A stretch of DNA of 64,000 nucleotides. Origin: Rhynchopus sp. YZ270_cl-10 (Eukaryota > Euglenozoa > Diplonemea > Diplonemida > Diplonemidae). The stretch covers positions 1,612,001 to 1,676,000 of the forward strand of contig OZ037841.1 in assembly GCA_964035575.1 (NCBI GenBank), written 5' to 3'. The number at the start of each line of letters is the position of its first letter. The stretch's first letter is position 1. A model generated the notes under the pieces. It saw nothing but the letters and a program-made list of their open reading frames with translations, was not told the DNA's origin and did no database searches. The position numbers were made by a program, and so were the translations under genes. Shown in pieces: positions 41,581 through 50,803 of the stretch.

Positions 41581-42243
41581 CAGGGTATTAGGGTGAAAAT
41601 CCAAAATTCCGGAAAAAACTGGTTTTTCTGGTTTTCTCTCCTGGGTGGCGAAAACTAGTGTTTCCGGTGAAAACCTCCACCGTTGACGGACACAGTCACC
41701 TTTTTCGGGTTTTTCGGGGGTGGGGTCAGTGTCTTATCCAGGAATCCAGATTTCAAGATTGGGGAGGTCAGCTTGTTTTTTGCTAAAAATATATTTCGGC
41801 GCTGCTGACCAGGGTAGATTGGGAACATTGGGACTGTGTTTTGGCGGAGCAAAAAAAATAATACAAAATGGCGCCGCAGGCGAAAAATTTTGAGGGTACG
41901 GTGTAGAAATCTAGCTTTTTACACCACAGAGCCACTCAACGAACCCTTTTTTGCGGAGCAAAAAAATGAAAAATGGCTCCGCAGGCAAAAAAAAAATCAA
42001 GGAACAGCCATTTCCCAAAGGCACTCCCGTGGTTCAACCACGGTTCTACCAGGCGGGGAAAAAATGCGGGGAAAAAAAATCGAGTCCGCCCTAATCTGGG
42101 GACGACATTTACAGAAAGGCCTGGTGAAAAGTGTCGGTTTTTTTTTTCCCTCCAGATTTCTCTGTTTTTTTTTTTTTTGAAAACCAGTTTTTGGAAAAAC
42201 TGGTTTTCAAAACCAGTTTTTTTAACCACCCTAATACCCTGCT
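41581..42243. mobile_element. Non-autonomous TIR element with 9-bp target duplication
   Basis: It starts CAGGGTATTAGGGTG and ends with the inverted copy CACCCTAATACCCTG plus CT. TGAAGCAAT is present immediately outside both ends (41572-41580 and 42244-42252), a 9-bp direct duplication as in Mutator-like or hAT-like insertions. The ends also share AAAACTGGTTTT hairpins. The interior includes a module (about 41900-42050) that recurs at 44157-44315. No transposase gene is present. Confidence 0.78.
41900..42050. repeat. Module shared by the two inter-GST elements, copy 1
   Basis: GGTGTAGAAATCTAGCTTTT, then CACTCAACGAACCCTTTTTT and GCGGAGCAAAAAA, then GTGGTTCAACCACGG. The same blocks in the same order occur at 44157-44315. 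Confidence 0.8.
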
Positions 42244-42362
42244 TGAAGCAATAGATGCAAAAAAAAAAAAAGGGGGTTATTACGTCTTGATCACAGGAAT
42301 TTACTATTTTTGCAGCAACAAAGCACCACAAAACAGATCCCCACATCACCATCATCAACACC

Positions 42363-43058
42363 ATGTCCGTGCCAAAGCTTGAGATCGGCTACTGGAAGAT
42401 CAGAGGCCTTGCCGCGCCACTGAGGATGCTTCTGAACTACGCAGAAGTTGACTTTGTCGACACGCAGATGGTCGGCACCACACCCGAAGCCAAGCGTGAG
42501 GTGTGGTTTGAGGGCCGCAAGCCGGAGTTGCTGAAGAAGAACCCTCTCGTGTCACTGCCGTTCGTTGTGGATGGGGAGACGGTGATCACACAGAGCAACC
42601 AGTGCCTGCTGTACGTTGCACGCAAGTACGGTCTTGCTGGGACGCCGGAGACAGTGGATGCTGTGGAGCAGATCCTTCTTGAGGTGTTTGACCTGCGCAA
42701 CGCAACTGTGCGTGTTGCGTACTGTCAGGAGCCACGTGAGAAGTTTCTTGAGATCATGTCTGCGCACTTCTCGGGGACTGTGAAGACGTCACTTGACAAG
42801 CTGGAGAGCTGCTTTGTCTTTTACGGGAAGACATTTGCCTGCACTGACACACCCTCTGTGTGCGACTTCCACCTGTGGGAGATGCTGGACCAGCATGAGA
42901 TGATGAAGGATGTGGTGGGTGTGGAGTCGCCACTGAGCACACGCCCGAAGCTGGCTGCTTTCTACAAGGCATTCAGGGAACTTCCACAGCTGCAGAAGTA
43001 CTTTGCGAGTGAGGCATACAAACTGCCTGTCAACAACGGACACGCTCAGTTCAAGTGA
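42363..43058 (+). CDS. Glutathione S-transferase, Mu-type, copy 2
   Basis: GST of 231 aa, nearly identical to copy 1 at the DNA level across the whole coding region. It has the same catalytic tyrosine, glutathione-binding VITQSNQ segment and helical domain. Protein differences from copy 1 are few: R for S in TVRVAYC and GH for IY in NNGHAQFK. The leader (AAAACAGATCCCCACATCAC) is shared with copy 1. Sequence similarity to copies 1 and 3 ends at the stop codon. Confidence 0.93.
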   Translation: MSVPKLEIGYWKIRGLAAPLRMLLNYAEVDFVDTQMVGTTPEAKREVWFEGRKPELLKKNPLVSLPFVVDGETVITQSNQCLLYVARKYGLAGTPETVDAVEQILLEVFDLRNATVRVAYCQEPREKFLEIMSAHFSGTVKTSLDKLESCFVFYGKTFACTDTPSVCDFHLWEMLDQHEMMKDVVGVESPLSTRPKLAAFYKAFRELPQLQKYFASEAYKLPVNNGHAQFK

Positions 43059-43312
43059 TCACGCAAGCGACTTGTTGTCTCCAGTCTTGTTATACGCTTT
43101 CCCCTCTCCCTTTTTCCAACTGAAACCTACAGACGTACTGTTACATCCTGATGCAGTATCGTCTCCCTCCCTCATTAGCTCTACTTATCTTTCTTCACTA
43201 GGTTACTTTCCAAGACCATTTTCTCATCAAACTATTTTTTTCCAACTTCACTGTATTATCTTTACTGAGTTTTGGCAATGTGTGCGGCCGCTTCTGCTTC
43301 AACTCATTCCTT

Positions 43313-43640
43313 TTAGTATTGCTGGATGGGCGTGCGACGCAATAAGTGTCTATCCTCCCCAATCAAAGCGCCGCTCAATTGGAACGTCTTGTCTGCCGCA
43401 ATGATGTGGATGTATTCATAACCCTCAATCTGCTCTGTGATGTCTCGGTGGCCCTGTCTCGATGGTAGTGAATATGGTGCTCATATGCACTCTTGTTCAT
43501 CGTTCCAACGACGCCAGGTGTTGCTGGCTTTCTCCAGACCTGCATGGGGGACTACGAACCACAGGTAGTCAGGGACGCACTTTTGATGCAAATTGCGTTT
43601 CTTCACGATGACCATGCGTGTGACGCTTGGACTCATCGTA
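43313..43640 (-). pseudogene. Fragment of an unidentified protein-coding gene, minus strand
   Basis: On the minus strand, two adjacent stretches in different frames have ordinary protein composition, for example KKRNLHQKCVPDYLWFVV and GYEYIHIIAADKTFQLSG, unlike the surrounding spacer. The block is GC-richer than its flanks. I do not recognise a family. It is broken or incomplete as it stands and is the best sign of coding sequence on the minus strand in the window. Confidence 0.4.
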
Positions 43641-43952
43641 TCGTTTTTCTTCTTTGCGTGTTTTTGTCATCATACTTATTGTTGCTTCTCTTTGAGGCAT
43701 TAGTTAAGAATCGGTGACATCCAGTGTGAAATGTTATTGTTATCGTTTTATTTACCGTACGACGATGTGAGAGGAGTCTCTACTTTCTAGAGGTCGTTTT
43801 CGTGACGGATGTGTCACGACAATGGTATTCACTTTAGAAGTGTGTTCTCAGGTGTCTGTAGTCTCATGTGTGGACCCTGTTTTCATAAGGCTTTTTTCGT
43901 ACATGTTGTTCGTTTGTTTTTTTCATTGTTTTTGTTTTTTTACTGAACATGT

Positions 43953-44472
43953 ACCCTCATAGTATAAATTATGTTATTGTTACAAATAAATTATTTCGGC
44001 GATTTTTATTTTTTTTATAACATTTTTGCATTTTGTTACTTTTTTCATTTTTTGTATTTTATTTTTTTGTAACATTTTTGTTACGCCGCAGGCGTAACAA
44101 AAATGTTACTGGGGAGGCTAATAAAGCATACAGCGCGGAAACCCCTGCCACATGATGGTGTAAAAATCTAGCTTTTTACACAGAGTCACTCAACGAACCC
44201 TTTTTTGCGGAGCAAAAAAGGGAAAATGGCGCCGCAGGCAAAAAAAAATTGAGGTACAGCCTGGATCGTGTGGTCAGCAACCCAGTTCCCTATGGTACTA
44301 CCGTGGTTCAACCATGGGCTTTTTATTTTTTCTTTGTAACATTTGTTACTTTTTGCCCAACTGCAAAAAAACGAATAAAACATTTTATAAAATTGTTACA
44401 AAAAAAATGTTACTTTTGGGTCATTTTTTTAGTAATTTATTTTTGAAAAAACATTATTTTTACTATGAGGGT
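43953..44472. mobile_element. AT-rich TIR element between GST copies 2 and 3
   Basis: The ends start ACCCTCATAGTA and its inverse TACTATGAGGGT; imperfect inverted similarity extends about 45 bases. Inside is an AACATTTTTGTTAC / GTAACAAAAATGTT palindrome around GCCGCAGGC, and the module shared with 41900-42050. No gene and no clear target duplication were seen. Confidence 0.6.
44157..44315. repeat. Module shared by the two inter-GST elements, copy 2
   Basis: GGTGTAAAAATCTAGCTTTT, CACTCAACGAACCCTTTTTT, GCGGAGCAAAAAAG and CGTGGTTCAACCATGG follow the order of 41900-42050. The two modules sit inside elements with different terminal sequences. Confidence 0.8.
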
Positions 44473-44642
44473 ATTCATTCCGTTGGGCCTGCACATCACG
44501 CAAGAATATATGAGTGGTTATTAGTTATTTTAAGTGGAATGTATTGTTGCTCTACGTCGTCCTGGATTTTTCTCATAATGAAGACCACCCTCCCAGCACC
44601 ACTACACCTCGCAGCAGCAACAAAAGGGCCAACACAGAAACC

Positions 44643-45341
44643 ATGTCCGTGCCAGCAAAGCTTGAGATCGGCTACTGGAAGATCAGAGGCCTTGCCGCGC
44701 CACTGAGGATGCTTCTGAACTACGCAGAGGTTGACTTTGTCGACACGCAGATGGTCGGCACCACACCCGAAGCCAAGCGTGAGGTGTGGTTTGAGGGCCG
44801 CAAGCCGGAGCTGCTGAAGAAGAACCCTCTCGTGTCACTGCCGTTCGTTGTGGATGGGGAGACGGTGATCACACAGAGCAACCAGTGCCTGCTGTACGTT
44901 GCACGCAAGTACGGCCTTGCTGGGACGCCGGAGACAGTGGATGCTGTGGAGCAGATCCTTCTTGAGGTGTTTGACCTGCGCAACGCAACTGTGCGTGTTG
45001 CCTACTGCCAGGAGCCACGTGAGAAGTTTCTTGAGATCATGTCTGCACACTTCTCGGGGACTGTGAAGACGTCACTTGACAAGCTGGAGAGCTGCTTTGT
45101 CTTTTACGGGAAGACATTTGCCTGCACTGACACACCCTCTGTGTGCGACTTCCACCTGTGGGAGATGCTGGACCAGCATGAGATGATGAAGGATGTGGTG
45201 GGTGTGGAGTCGCCACTGAGCACACGCCCGAAGCTGGCTGCTTTCTACAAGGCGTTCAGGGAACTTCCACAGCTGCAGAAGTACTTTGCGAGTGAGGCAT
45301 ACAAACTGCCTGTCAACAACGGACACGCTCAGTTCAAGTGA
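44643..45341 (+). CDS. Glutathione S-transferase, Mu-type, copy 3
   Basis: GST of 232 aa. It matches copy 2 except for an inserted alanine near the start (MSVPAKLEIGYW) and a few silent changes. The frame is open further upstream to 44514, but the extension reads as spacer, and alignment to copies 1 and 2 sets the start at 44643. Active-site features are as in the other copies. Downstream similarity stops at the stop codon. Three near-identical intronless copies in 5.2 kb imply recent amplification or gene conversion and could raise dosage of glutathione conjugation. Confidence 0.93.
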   Translation: MSVPAKLEIGYWKIRGLAAPLRMLLNYAEVDFVDTQMVGTTPEAKREVWFEGRKPELLKKNPLVSLPFVVDGETVITQSNQCLLYVARKYGLAGTPETVDAVEQILLEVFDLRNATVRVAYCQEPREKFLEIMSAHFSGTVKTSLDKLESCFVFYGKTFACTDTPSVCDFHLWEMLDQHEMMKDVVGVESPLSTRPKLAAFYKAFRELPQLQKYFASEAYKLPVNNGHAQFK

Positions 45342-45602
45342 TCATTTTATTTGTTCACCACTACGTGTTGTGTTTTCAACCACCTACTGTTACGTTTATA
45401 GTTTTCCCACTTTTTTCAGTGTCAAATGCAACGTTCAGAGAGCATGATGGGATACAGTATTTTTGAGTTTCTGTTAATACACACACAGAAGACACGCTTG
45501 CTCCCTACATACTCCACGCCAACGTCTACATGAAAACGTTGTTTTTCTTCGTTTTGATTTATGTCCCACCCACCACCCACCCACCCGAGACTTTATCCCG
45601 TA

Positions 45603-46182
45603 AGGGTAGTGTAACTTTTTCAGCCTGTTACCGTTACCGCCCGCCGGATTTTTTGAAAACCAAAAAAAAAAAGTTATGTAGAAAGTACCTAGGGAAAAAA
45701 GTTATGAAGAGGTTCTATAGGAAAGATGTGGGTGGGGCTGTACAGGGCCCATACCTATGGCACCTCACTATCAATTGGTGAGTCAGCAATTTTTCTCGAG
45801 AGAAAAGTTGTTTGCCTTCGCGAGTGTTTTCTTGTACTGTACACTGTACACTGTACACTGTACACTGTACACTGTACACTGTACACTGTACACACTGTAG
45901 TACCTATAACTTTCTGGTACCTAGACAGTGTCCAGGAACCTAGGTACCCAGGCAACATGATAATGAGACACAAAATGCTACACGTAACAGAAAACAAGCT
46001 ACACGTCACGAAAATAAGGATTTTATTGTGAAGAAAACTCTGAAAAAATGTAAGAAAATCTCTTCATAACTTTTCTTCCCCTGGTAAAACTTTTTTTTCT
46101 TCATAACTTTTTTTCTCCGCCGCCCGCCGGATTTTTCGAACACCAAAATAACGGTAACAGACCGAAAAAGTTACACTACCCT
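45603..46182. mobile_element. 580-bp TIR element, no gene
   Basis: The ends AGGGTAGTGTAACTTTTTC and the inverse at 46164-46182 begin inverted similarity that runs in patches for about 110 bases, including CTGTTACCGTTA, CGCCCGCCGGATTTTT and AAAAAAGTTATGAAGA. The interior contains a heptamer tandem repeat and a CTAGG/CCTAG-rich segment. No target duplication was clear (TA on the left, AA on the right). Confidence 0.72.
45837..45898. repeat. (ACACTGT)n tandem repeat, about 8 units
   Basis: Units of ACACTGT run almost without error from about 45837 to 45898. TGTACA within the array is self-complementary, so the array can fold on itself. It lies at the centre of the TIR element. Confidence 0.9.
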
Positions 46183-46505
46183 AACTGCTTTGGTCACCTA
46201 ACGAAGGTTTTATGGCAACGGAACAGAAAAGGGATGCCATGTTGCTACCTTGCTCTGCCCCACCCACACGACGCATTTCTTTTGTTAGTCTTCCAGAAGA
46301 AGAGGCTCCATTTTAAATCGAAAAGTAATGTCGATACAGCAATGGTGCCACCATAATATTTTTCCACAACATCAAAACACCCATCCGCACGATCCACAAA
46401 ACGCACCCCCAACACCCCCCCTTTTTTTCGCCACATTGCTTGCCTTTCATCTCTACCTGTTCTCCCCACTCACTACCATTGCTCATACCACCTTTCATGC
46501 CCCCT

Positions 46506-46508
46506 CAG
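46506..46508 (+). promoter_or_regulatory. Candidate 3' splice acceptor for the GAF gene
   Basis: CTTTCATGCCCCCTCAG ends at 46508, 12 bases before the ATG at 46521. The open frame continues further upstream through C/T-rich sequence that does not look coding, which supports the later start. Confidence 0.5.
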
Positions 46509-46520
46509 GAGTATTCATTG

Positions 46521-47831
46521 ATGTACTCTGTTGCGGAATGCACAAAGTCGCTTGCAGCATTGCACGATGAGATGGAAGGTATATCTGAGGATGGTGTCGT
46601 GTCTGGTGATGTCGTAGATGGATGGCGTACACAGCTGCAGGTGTGTGTGGAAGCGCTGAGCAGTGCACAGGCAACACCACCGCAACGCACCACCACATCC
46701 CCTCCGGCGCGCACACTGTCCCTCGAGCCGAAGCTTCGCCACCACAGCACCCCGCAAAGCTCCTTCCGCCACGTTGCGCGGAGCCGCTCCTTCGTTGAGA
46801 ACAGCCCTGTCAGCCTCCCGCAGTCTGCCCCAAGCGTGCTATGCGGCGCTCTGCACGTTCTCCTCGAAGCAGTGTCACACCGAGCTCGAGCCTCTCGAGC
46901 AGTCTGCTATATAGTCAACAACGACCAGCTCCAGGCAATAGGAATGGTTGGGGCCGGGCTGCCGCAGGTACGAAAAGTTGGGAGCGACGAAAACTGGACG
47001 TTAAACGTGCTGAACTCCGGGATAGGTGTGAATGTGCACACCGCCGTCGCAATCGACGCAGCGTCCTCACTCTCAAAGGCGACCGCAAAAAACATGCTCT
47101 GCTTCCCACTCACGTGTCTCACCGACCCTACGCAACGCTTCGGCGTCGTACAGCTCTTCGACAAAGACGCCGGCAAAGCACCGTTCTCCGCTCAGGACGA
47201 AGCAGTGTTGTCCTGCTCACTGAGCCTCTTCACCTACATCATACAGTACTACCCTGGCACCCCTTTGCGCTGGAGCTTTGATGCGCGGGTTTTGCATAAG
47301 GTTAAACCATTTAAAATACCGAAGCCGCAGTTGAACATTGGTGCACGGTTTGCGAAGGAGAAAGGGGAGGAGAAGGCGGAGAAGCTGTTGGTGTATCGCA
47401 GCGATCGAACGAGGAAGCCGTTTATAAATCAGTTGAAGGCTTCTGCAAAGGCGTTGGAGCAGTGTTCGGATTTGATAGACACGGCGGCGGATGCGTGCGA
47501 TCTGCAGGTCATTGAGGAGTACATCCAGGGGCTGGAGGACTGCTGGCGCAACAGCGTCACGTTGAATACGGAATGTCTCATAGAGCGTGAAGCGTCTCTC
47601 GGGAAGATTCACCACATCCGTGAAGGCCTAGCCCGGGAACGACGTGCAGTACAGACTGCAGAAGTACAATGCAAAGAACAGGAACGGCTCTCGCATGAAT
47701 ATCATCTCTCCTACAACAGCATCGTGTCCGACCTGCAAACTGTCATCTCCAACCCATCAGGAACCGGCCGCCGAGGGTCACACTTCCTCAAACCAGCACC
47801 ACCAGGCCAACCCCGTTTACACGTGTGTTGA
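46521..47831 (+). CDS. GAF-domain protein with C-terminal coiled coil
   Basis: Predicted soluble protein of 436 aa. The N-terminal 100 residues are helical then Ser/Pro-rich. Residues about 110-235 look like a GAF domain: VCYIVNNDQLQAIGMVG, then SGIGVNVHTAVAIDAA, then NMLCFPLTCLT, ending RFGVVQLFDKD and FSAQDEAVLSC. GAF domains bind cyclic nucleotides or other small ligands, or mediate dimerisation. Since two cyclases are in this window a cyclic-nucleotide link is conceivable, but the NKFDE signature of phosphodiesterase GAFs was not seen and there is no catalytic domain. The C-terminal third is charged helical sequence (REASLGKIHHIREGLARE). The start was chosen after the acceptor at 46508. 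Confidence 0.7.
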   Translation: MYSVAECTKSLAALHDEMEGISEDGVVSGDVVDGWRTQLQVCVEALSSAQATPPQRTTTSPPARTLSLEPKLRHHSTPQSSFRHVARSRSFVENSPVSLPQSAPSVLCGALHVLLEAVSHRARASRAVCYIVNNDQLQAIGMVGAGLPQVRKVGSDENWTLNVLNSGIGVNVHTAVAIDAASSLSKATAKNMLCFPLTCLTDPTQRFGVVQLFDKDAGKAPFSAQDEAVLSCSLSLFTYIIQYYPGTPLRWSFDARVLHKVKPFKIPKPQLNIGARFAKEKGEEKAEKLLVYRSDRTRKPFINQLKASAKALEQCSDLIDTAADACDLQVIEEYIQGLEDCWRNSVTLNTECLIEREASLGKIHHIREGLARERRAVQTAEVQCKEQERLSHEYHLSYNSIVSDLQTVISNPSGTGRRGSHFLKPAPPGQPRLHVC

Positions 47832-48368
47832 AGAATGGTAGTGCAGTTGAGAGATACGCGTAGCAGGCTTCCTCAATGAGAACACTTCGAAGGGTGACGA
47901 AGTGAATCAAAAGAAGGTTGTGGAGGAGTGGAAGCAAGACGCCTGCCACACCTATTCATGTTCTGTCTTTTAGAGTGGACACTTAGATGTGTAGAAGACT
48001 CTTGGGTTGATTTGGGAGGAAGGGCACACCGCTTTTCAGCAAAGGTTTATGCCAGCAAAGGGGAAAAGAAGAAAAACACCCCCTCCCCCTCCCCCTCCCC
48101 CTCCCCCTCCCCTTTCTTACAACTTTCCCTTACCGCTCTCTCCCTCTCTCCCCCTCTCCACCTCTCCCCCTCTCCACCTCTTCCAGAAGCTGGGGATACA
48201 CAGGATTTGGCCTCTTTCCCCTGCTGTGTTTGAGATTTTCCCCCTGCTGGGGAACCTTTTAGGTGACAGCAGTGCGGAACAGTTGCTCTGGAGTGGGCTT
48301 GTCTTTTATCGGATTATCAAAAGGACGTTTGCTTCTGAATACCACACTGTCTTCTCCCCTCACTTCGG
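47832..48368. other. Spacer with CCCCCT repeat
   Basis: No supported gene. A (CCCCCT)n run at about 48076-48110 and a C/T-rich tract to 48185 end in CTCTTCCAG (to 48186), a possible acceptor far upstream of the next ATG. Confidence 0.6.
48076..48110. repeat. (CCCCCT)n microsatellite
   Basis: About five clean hexamer units, continuing as a C/T-rich tract. The complementary strand is G-rich (AGGGGG)n and could form a G-quadruplex. Confidence 0.85.
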
Positions 48369-50325
48369 ATGCCGCCCCGCTCTCCTCTGTTAGACCCTAC
48401 ATCCAACACAATGCCGTTGGGGACACCTCCTGCGCTGAGCCCTATAGTTTCTAGGGGAGATGTGACGACCTGTAACAGTTCGTTGCGAAGCGGAATGCTT
48501 CCGGTAGGGCCACGACCAGGACAGCGCTGCCATGTGGTCGCGACCTCTCAGAACGGCACCGTATCTTCGGCTGATGTGTCCTCAAATCCGTTGCTGCCCA
48601 AACGATTGGCTGCCGCGTTGACGAAGGTTTCAGATGAGAACCGTGCACTTCAAGAAGGGAGATGGGCGAAGACGTTGGCGATAGCCAAGGCAGGGGAGAG
48701 CACAGGGGCGGATGTGGGGGGCTTTGTGGAGGCGCATAGACAGCGCTTGCTGCGGCAGAAGCAGGAAGGGAGGAAGAAGGAGATGGCAGCAGCGGCGTTG
48801 AGCAGGAAGGTGTGGGGGGAGTACGCCGCCGCAAGAGAAGCAAGGGTGACGGAGGCGGCCCGGTTCGTGGACTCGTGGCTTGGCCTCAGAAGCAGCAAGA
48901 AAAAGAGCTTCAAAAGGCGTGTGCAAGAAATGCATCGTGAAGAGCGGGCACACCTCAATGTGCTAAACGGCAGGCTCAGGCAGAAAGTGTTGGACCATAC
49001 AGTATGTTTGAAGGGGAAATGGATGTAAAGGATGAGGGGGTTCAAGTGTTTTTTTTTAGTTTTGTGCAAAATTTCAAAAACGAAGTAACTATAACACCAA
49101 CACCTCAGACGGCACTGCGTAACGAAGAGAAGGAGCGGTCTGTGTTTCTCGCTGCATGTTCGCAGAAGAACAGACAGCGTCTGAGCAGCAGGCATAACGT
49201 GGAGGAGCTCCAGTTCGCAGCAGCATGCGAAAATGGGAAGGTATGTGTGTGTGTGTGGTTGTTTTGTCGCTGCATCCGTTGAGGTGCACTGAAGGATTTG
49301 CCCTGGAGGTTCTTTAACCACACATACCTTTCCCCACAGACGATTGCCCTCGTTGCAGAGCAACACAAAGAATTTATGCAAATCGAAGCCGACAAAGAGT
49401 TCCTTGCGAAACAGGAGCGGGTATACCACCACCCCCACATGCCCCACCTGCATCCACGGATGTTGCTACCTCCCTAAGGTGGCTGCAAACCTCATCTGAG
49501 AGCTTTCTTTACAAAGACTTTCGAAGTCATAGGTTCTATTAGACTAAACTTTTTTTTGACTTGAATCGACCACACCCTTAGGCAAAGGAAGTCGTCGGCA
49601 ACCTTGTACGCGCTAAGGATGAGAAGCGCCGTCTCGAGAGCAGTGCTTCAGAACGTGTGGCTTTGGAGGAACGGCGCTATGCACAGGCGAGGGTTGCGCG
49701 TTCTGTGCGTGTAAATGCACTGCTCGACGCAGAGAGCCTAGCGCGGGCGCGTACGATACAGCGCGAGAGTGCGACGCGCATCAAGCTCAAGGAGGCCCTG
49801 CGGCGCACGTTCTCTCAGGTGTGGGCGCACCTCAAGATTGCGGCAAGCGACCAGGCTGGGCAGTCGCGTATGCATGAGGCAGTGGTGCAACGTGTCGTGC
49901 AGCACAACCTCGCCATGGAAGGACAGCAACGTCGCATGGAGGCACGGATACGACGTGAACGCGCCCGAGCCTCTACCCATGCAACAAAGATGCTTGCAAG
50001 CATGCAGCTCCAGCAAGAGCATCTCTCGCAGTTGAGTATGTTTTTTGTTATTTTTGAAGGGACTTTTTAAATGTCTTTTGATAGACTTAAAGATTATCAC
50101 AAAACGGCTATCATTTGTCTATTGCAACCTATGCATACAGATTCTTCTTGCGACACGCGTTCGACGTGGCTGAGTGAGGTGCGCAGCAAGCGGCGTTCGT
50201 CAAGCCCGCAGCAAGCCTCTGTGAAGCACCCTGTGCCCGAGGATGTTGAGGACACAGCGGGGGTGAACTGGCTGGCACTGCTCGAGAAGTGTAGCAATTC
50301 GCAGTGTGAGTCGGACAGCGACTGA
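48369..50325 (+). CDS. Five-exon coiled-coil protein of unknown function
   Basis: Exons 48369-49001, 49109-49240, 49340-49420, 49582-50035 and 50141-50325 join to 494 aa. The N-terminal 70 residues are Pro/Ser-rich. From about residue 75 to 430 the sequence is nearly all charged helix rich in Arg, Glu and Ala (ALSRKVWGEYAAAREARVTE; KEVVGNLVRAKDEKRRLE; ALEERRYAQARVARSVRVN), a long coiled coil. The C-terminus is acidic with VNWLALLEKC. All four introns start GTAT and keep frame. Such proteins are common in cytoskeletal or flagellar structures, but no family was recognised. It is the most intron-rich gene in the window. A further upstream exon cannot be excluded. Confidence 0.75.
49002..49108 (+). 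other. Intron 1 of the coiled-coil gene, 107 nt
   Basis: GTATGTTTGAAG ... CCAACACCTCAG; phase 0. Reading through would stop at 49028. Confidence 0.82.
49241..49339 (+). other. Intron 2 of the coiled-coil gene, 99 nt
   Basis: GTATGTGTGTGT ... CTTTCCCCACAG; phase 0. Confidence 0.85.
49421..49581 (+). other. Intron 3 of the coiled-coil gene, 161 nt
   Basis: GTATACCACC ... CACACCCTTAG; phase 0. The frame before it closes within 19 codons if unspliced. Confidence 0.78.
50036..50140 (+). other. Intron 4 of the coiled-coil gene, 105 nt
   Basis: GTATGTTTTTTG ... CTATGCATACAG; it splits an asparagine codon 1+2. Unspliced, the frame ends at 50070. Confidence 0.82.
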
Positions 50326-50803
50326 AATAAGCTTCGGGCAAAGAGAGTAATGTCCAAAACTAGCCTTTTTGTCAAATTTTGCACTGACGAACGTCTCTCA
50401 GAGTGCGTCGTTTTCTTTTTATTTTTCGGAATACAATCGATAGGTGCTGTACACCTACCGGCCTGCCACCTGTCCAGGTTCACAGGTTCGGGTTTTAGGG
50501 CCAAACGGAAAAGGCGATTTTATTGTCAATGGCAGGGCTTGCGCACTTTGTGTTTACACACAAATAGAACCCGCCTTCTTCTCATCTGAAACATATTTCT
50601 ACGATGGGCGAGTATCATTCAATCTGTGAAGGTTTCAAGTTTTTTTTTGATTCCCCTTTTTGTATCATTTGTTTCCCGCGCCATCCAGATCCTTCACAAG
50701 CGTACCACGCCCTTCTGTATTCTTCCATGTCTGTCGCTTTTCCTCTGCTGGCAACTACTTACTTAAATAGAAAAGATGTAATAAAGTATGAGGGAATACA
50801 TAC

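Larger units (their letters stand above)
40840..42362. other. Spacer between GST copies 1 and 2
   Basis: No supported gene. 40840-41570 is moderately GC-rich but has no convincing reading frame. The TIR element 41581-42243 fills most of the rest. The last 45 bases match the leader of GST copy 1. Confidence 0.6.
43059..44642. other. Spacer between GST copies 2 and 3
   Basis: It contains a minus-strand coding relic (43313-43640) and a TIR element (43953-44472). The rest is AT-rich. 44520-44642 is the leader of copy 3, ending AACAAAAGGGCCAACACAG, and differs from the leaders of copies 1 and 2. Confidence 0.6.
45342..46520. other. Spacer with TIR element and heptamer repeat
   Basis: No supported gene. 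It contains the TIR element 45603-46182, which encloses an ACACTGT tandem repeat. 46380-46508 is C/T-rich and ends in the acceptor of the GAF gene. Confidence 0.6.

Noticed and set aside
41581-41596. TTAGGG-like interstitial telomere
   Set aside because: The ATTAGGG occurs only once at each end and belongs to the terminal inverted repeat.
44290-44315. tRNA gene suggested by GGTTCAACCATGG
   Set aside because: No A box or cloverleaf around it; it is part of the shared repeat module.
44514-44642. N-terminal extension of GST copy 3
   Set aside because: The extra 43 residues read as translated spacer and are absent from copies 1 and 2; the conserved start is at 44643.
45837-45898. Telomere-like repeat
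   Set aside because: ACACTGT is not a known telomere unit, is short and internal, and sits inside a TIR element.
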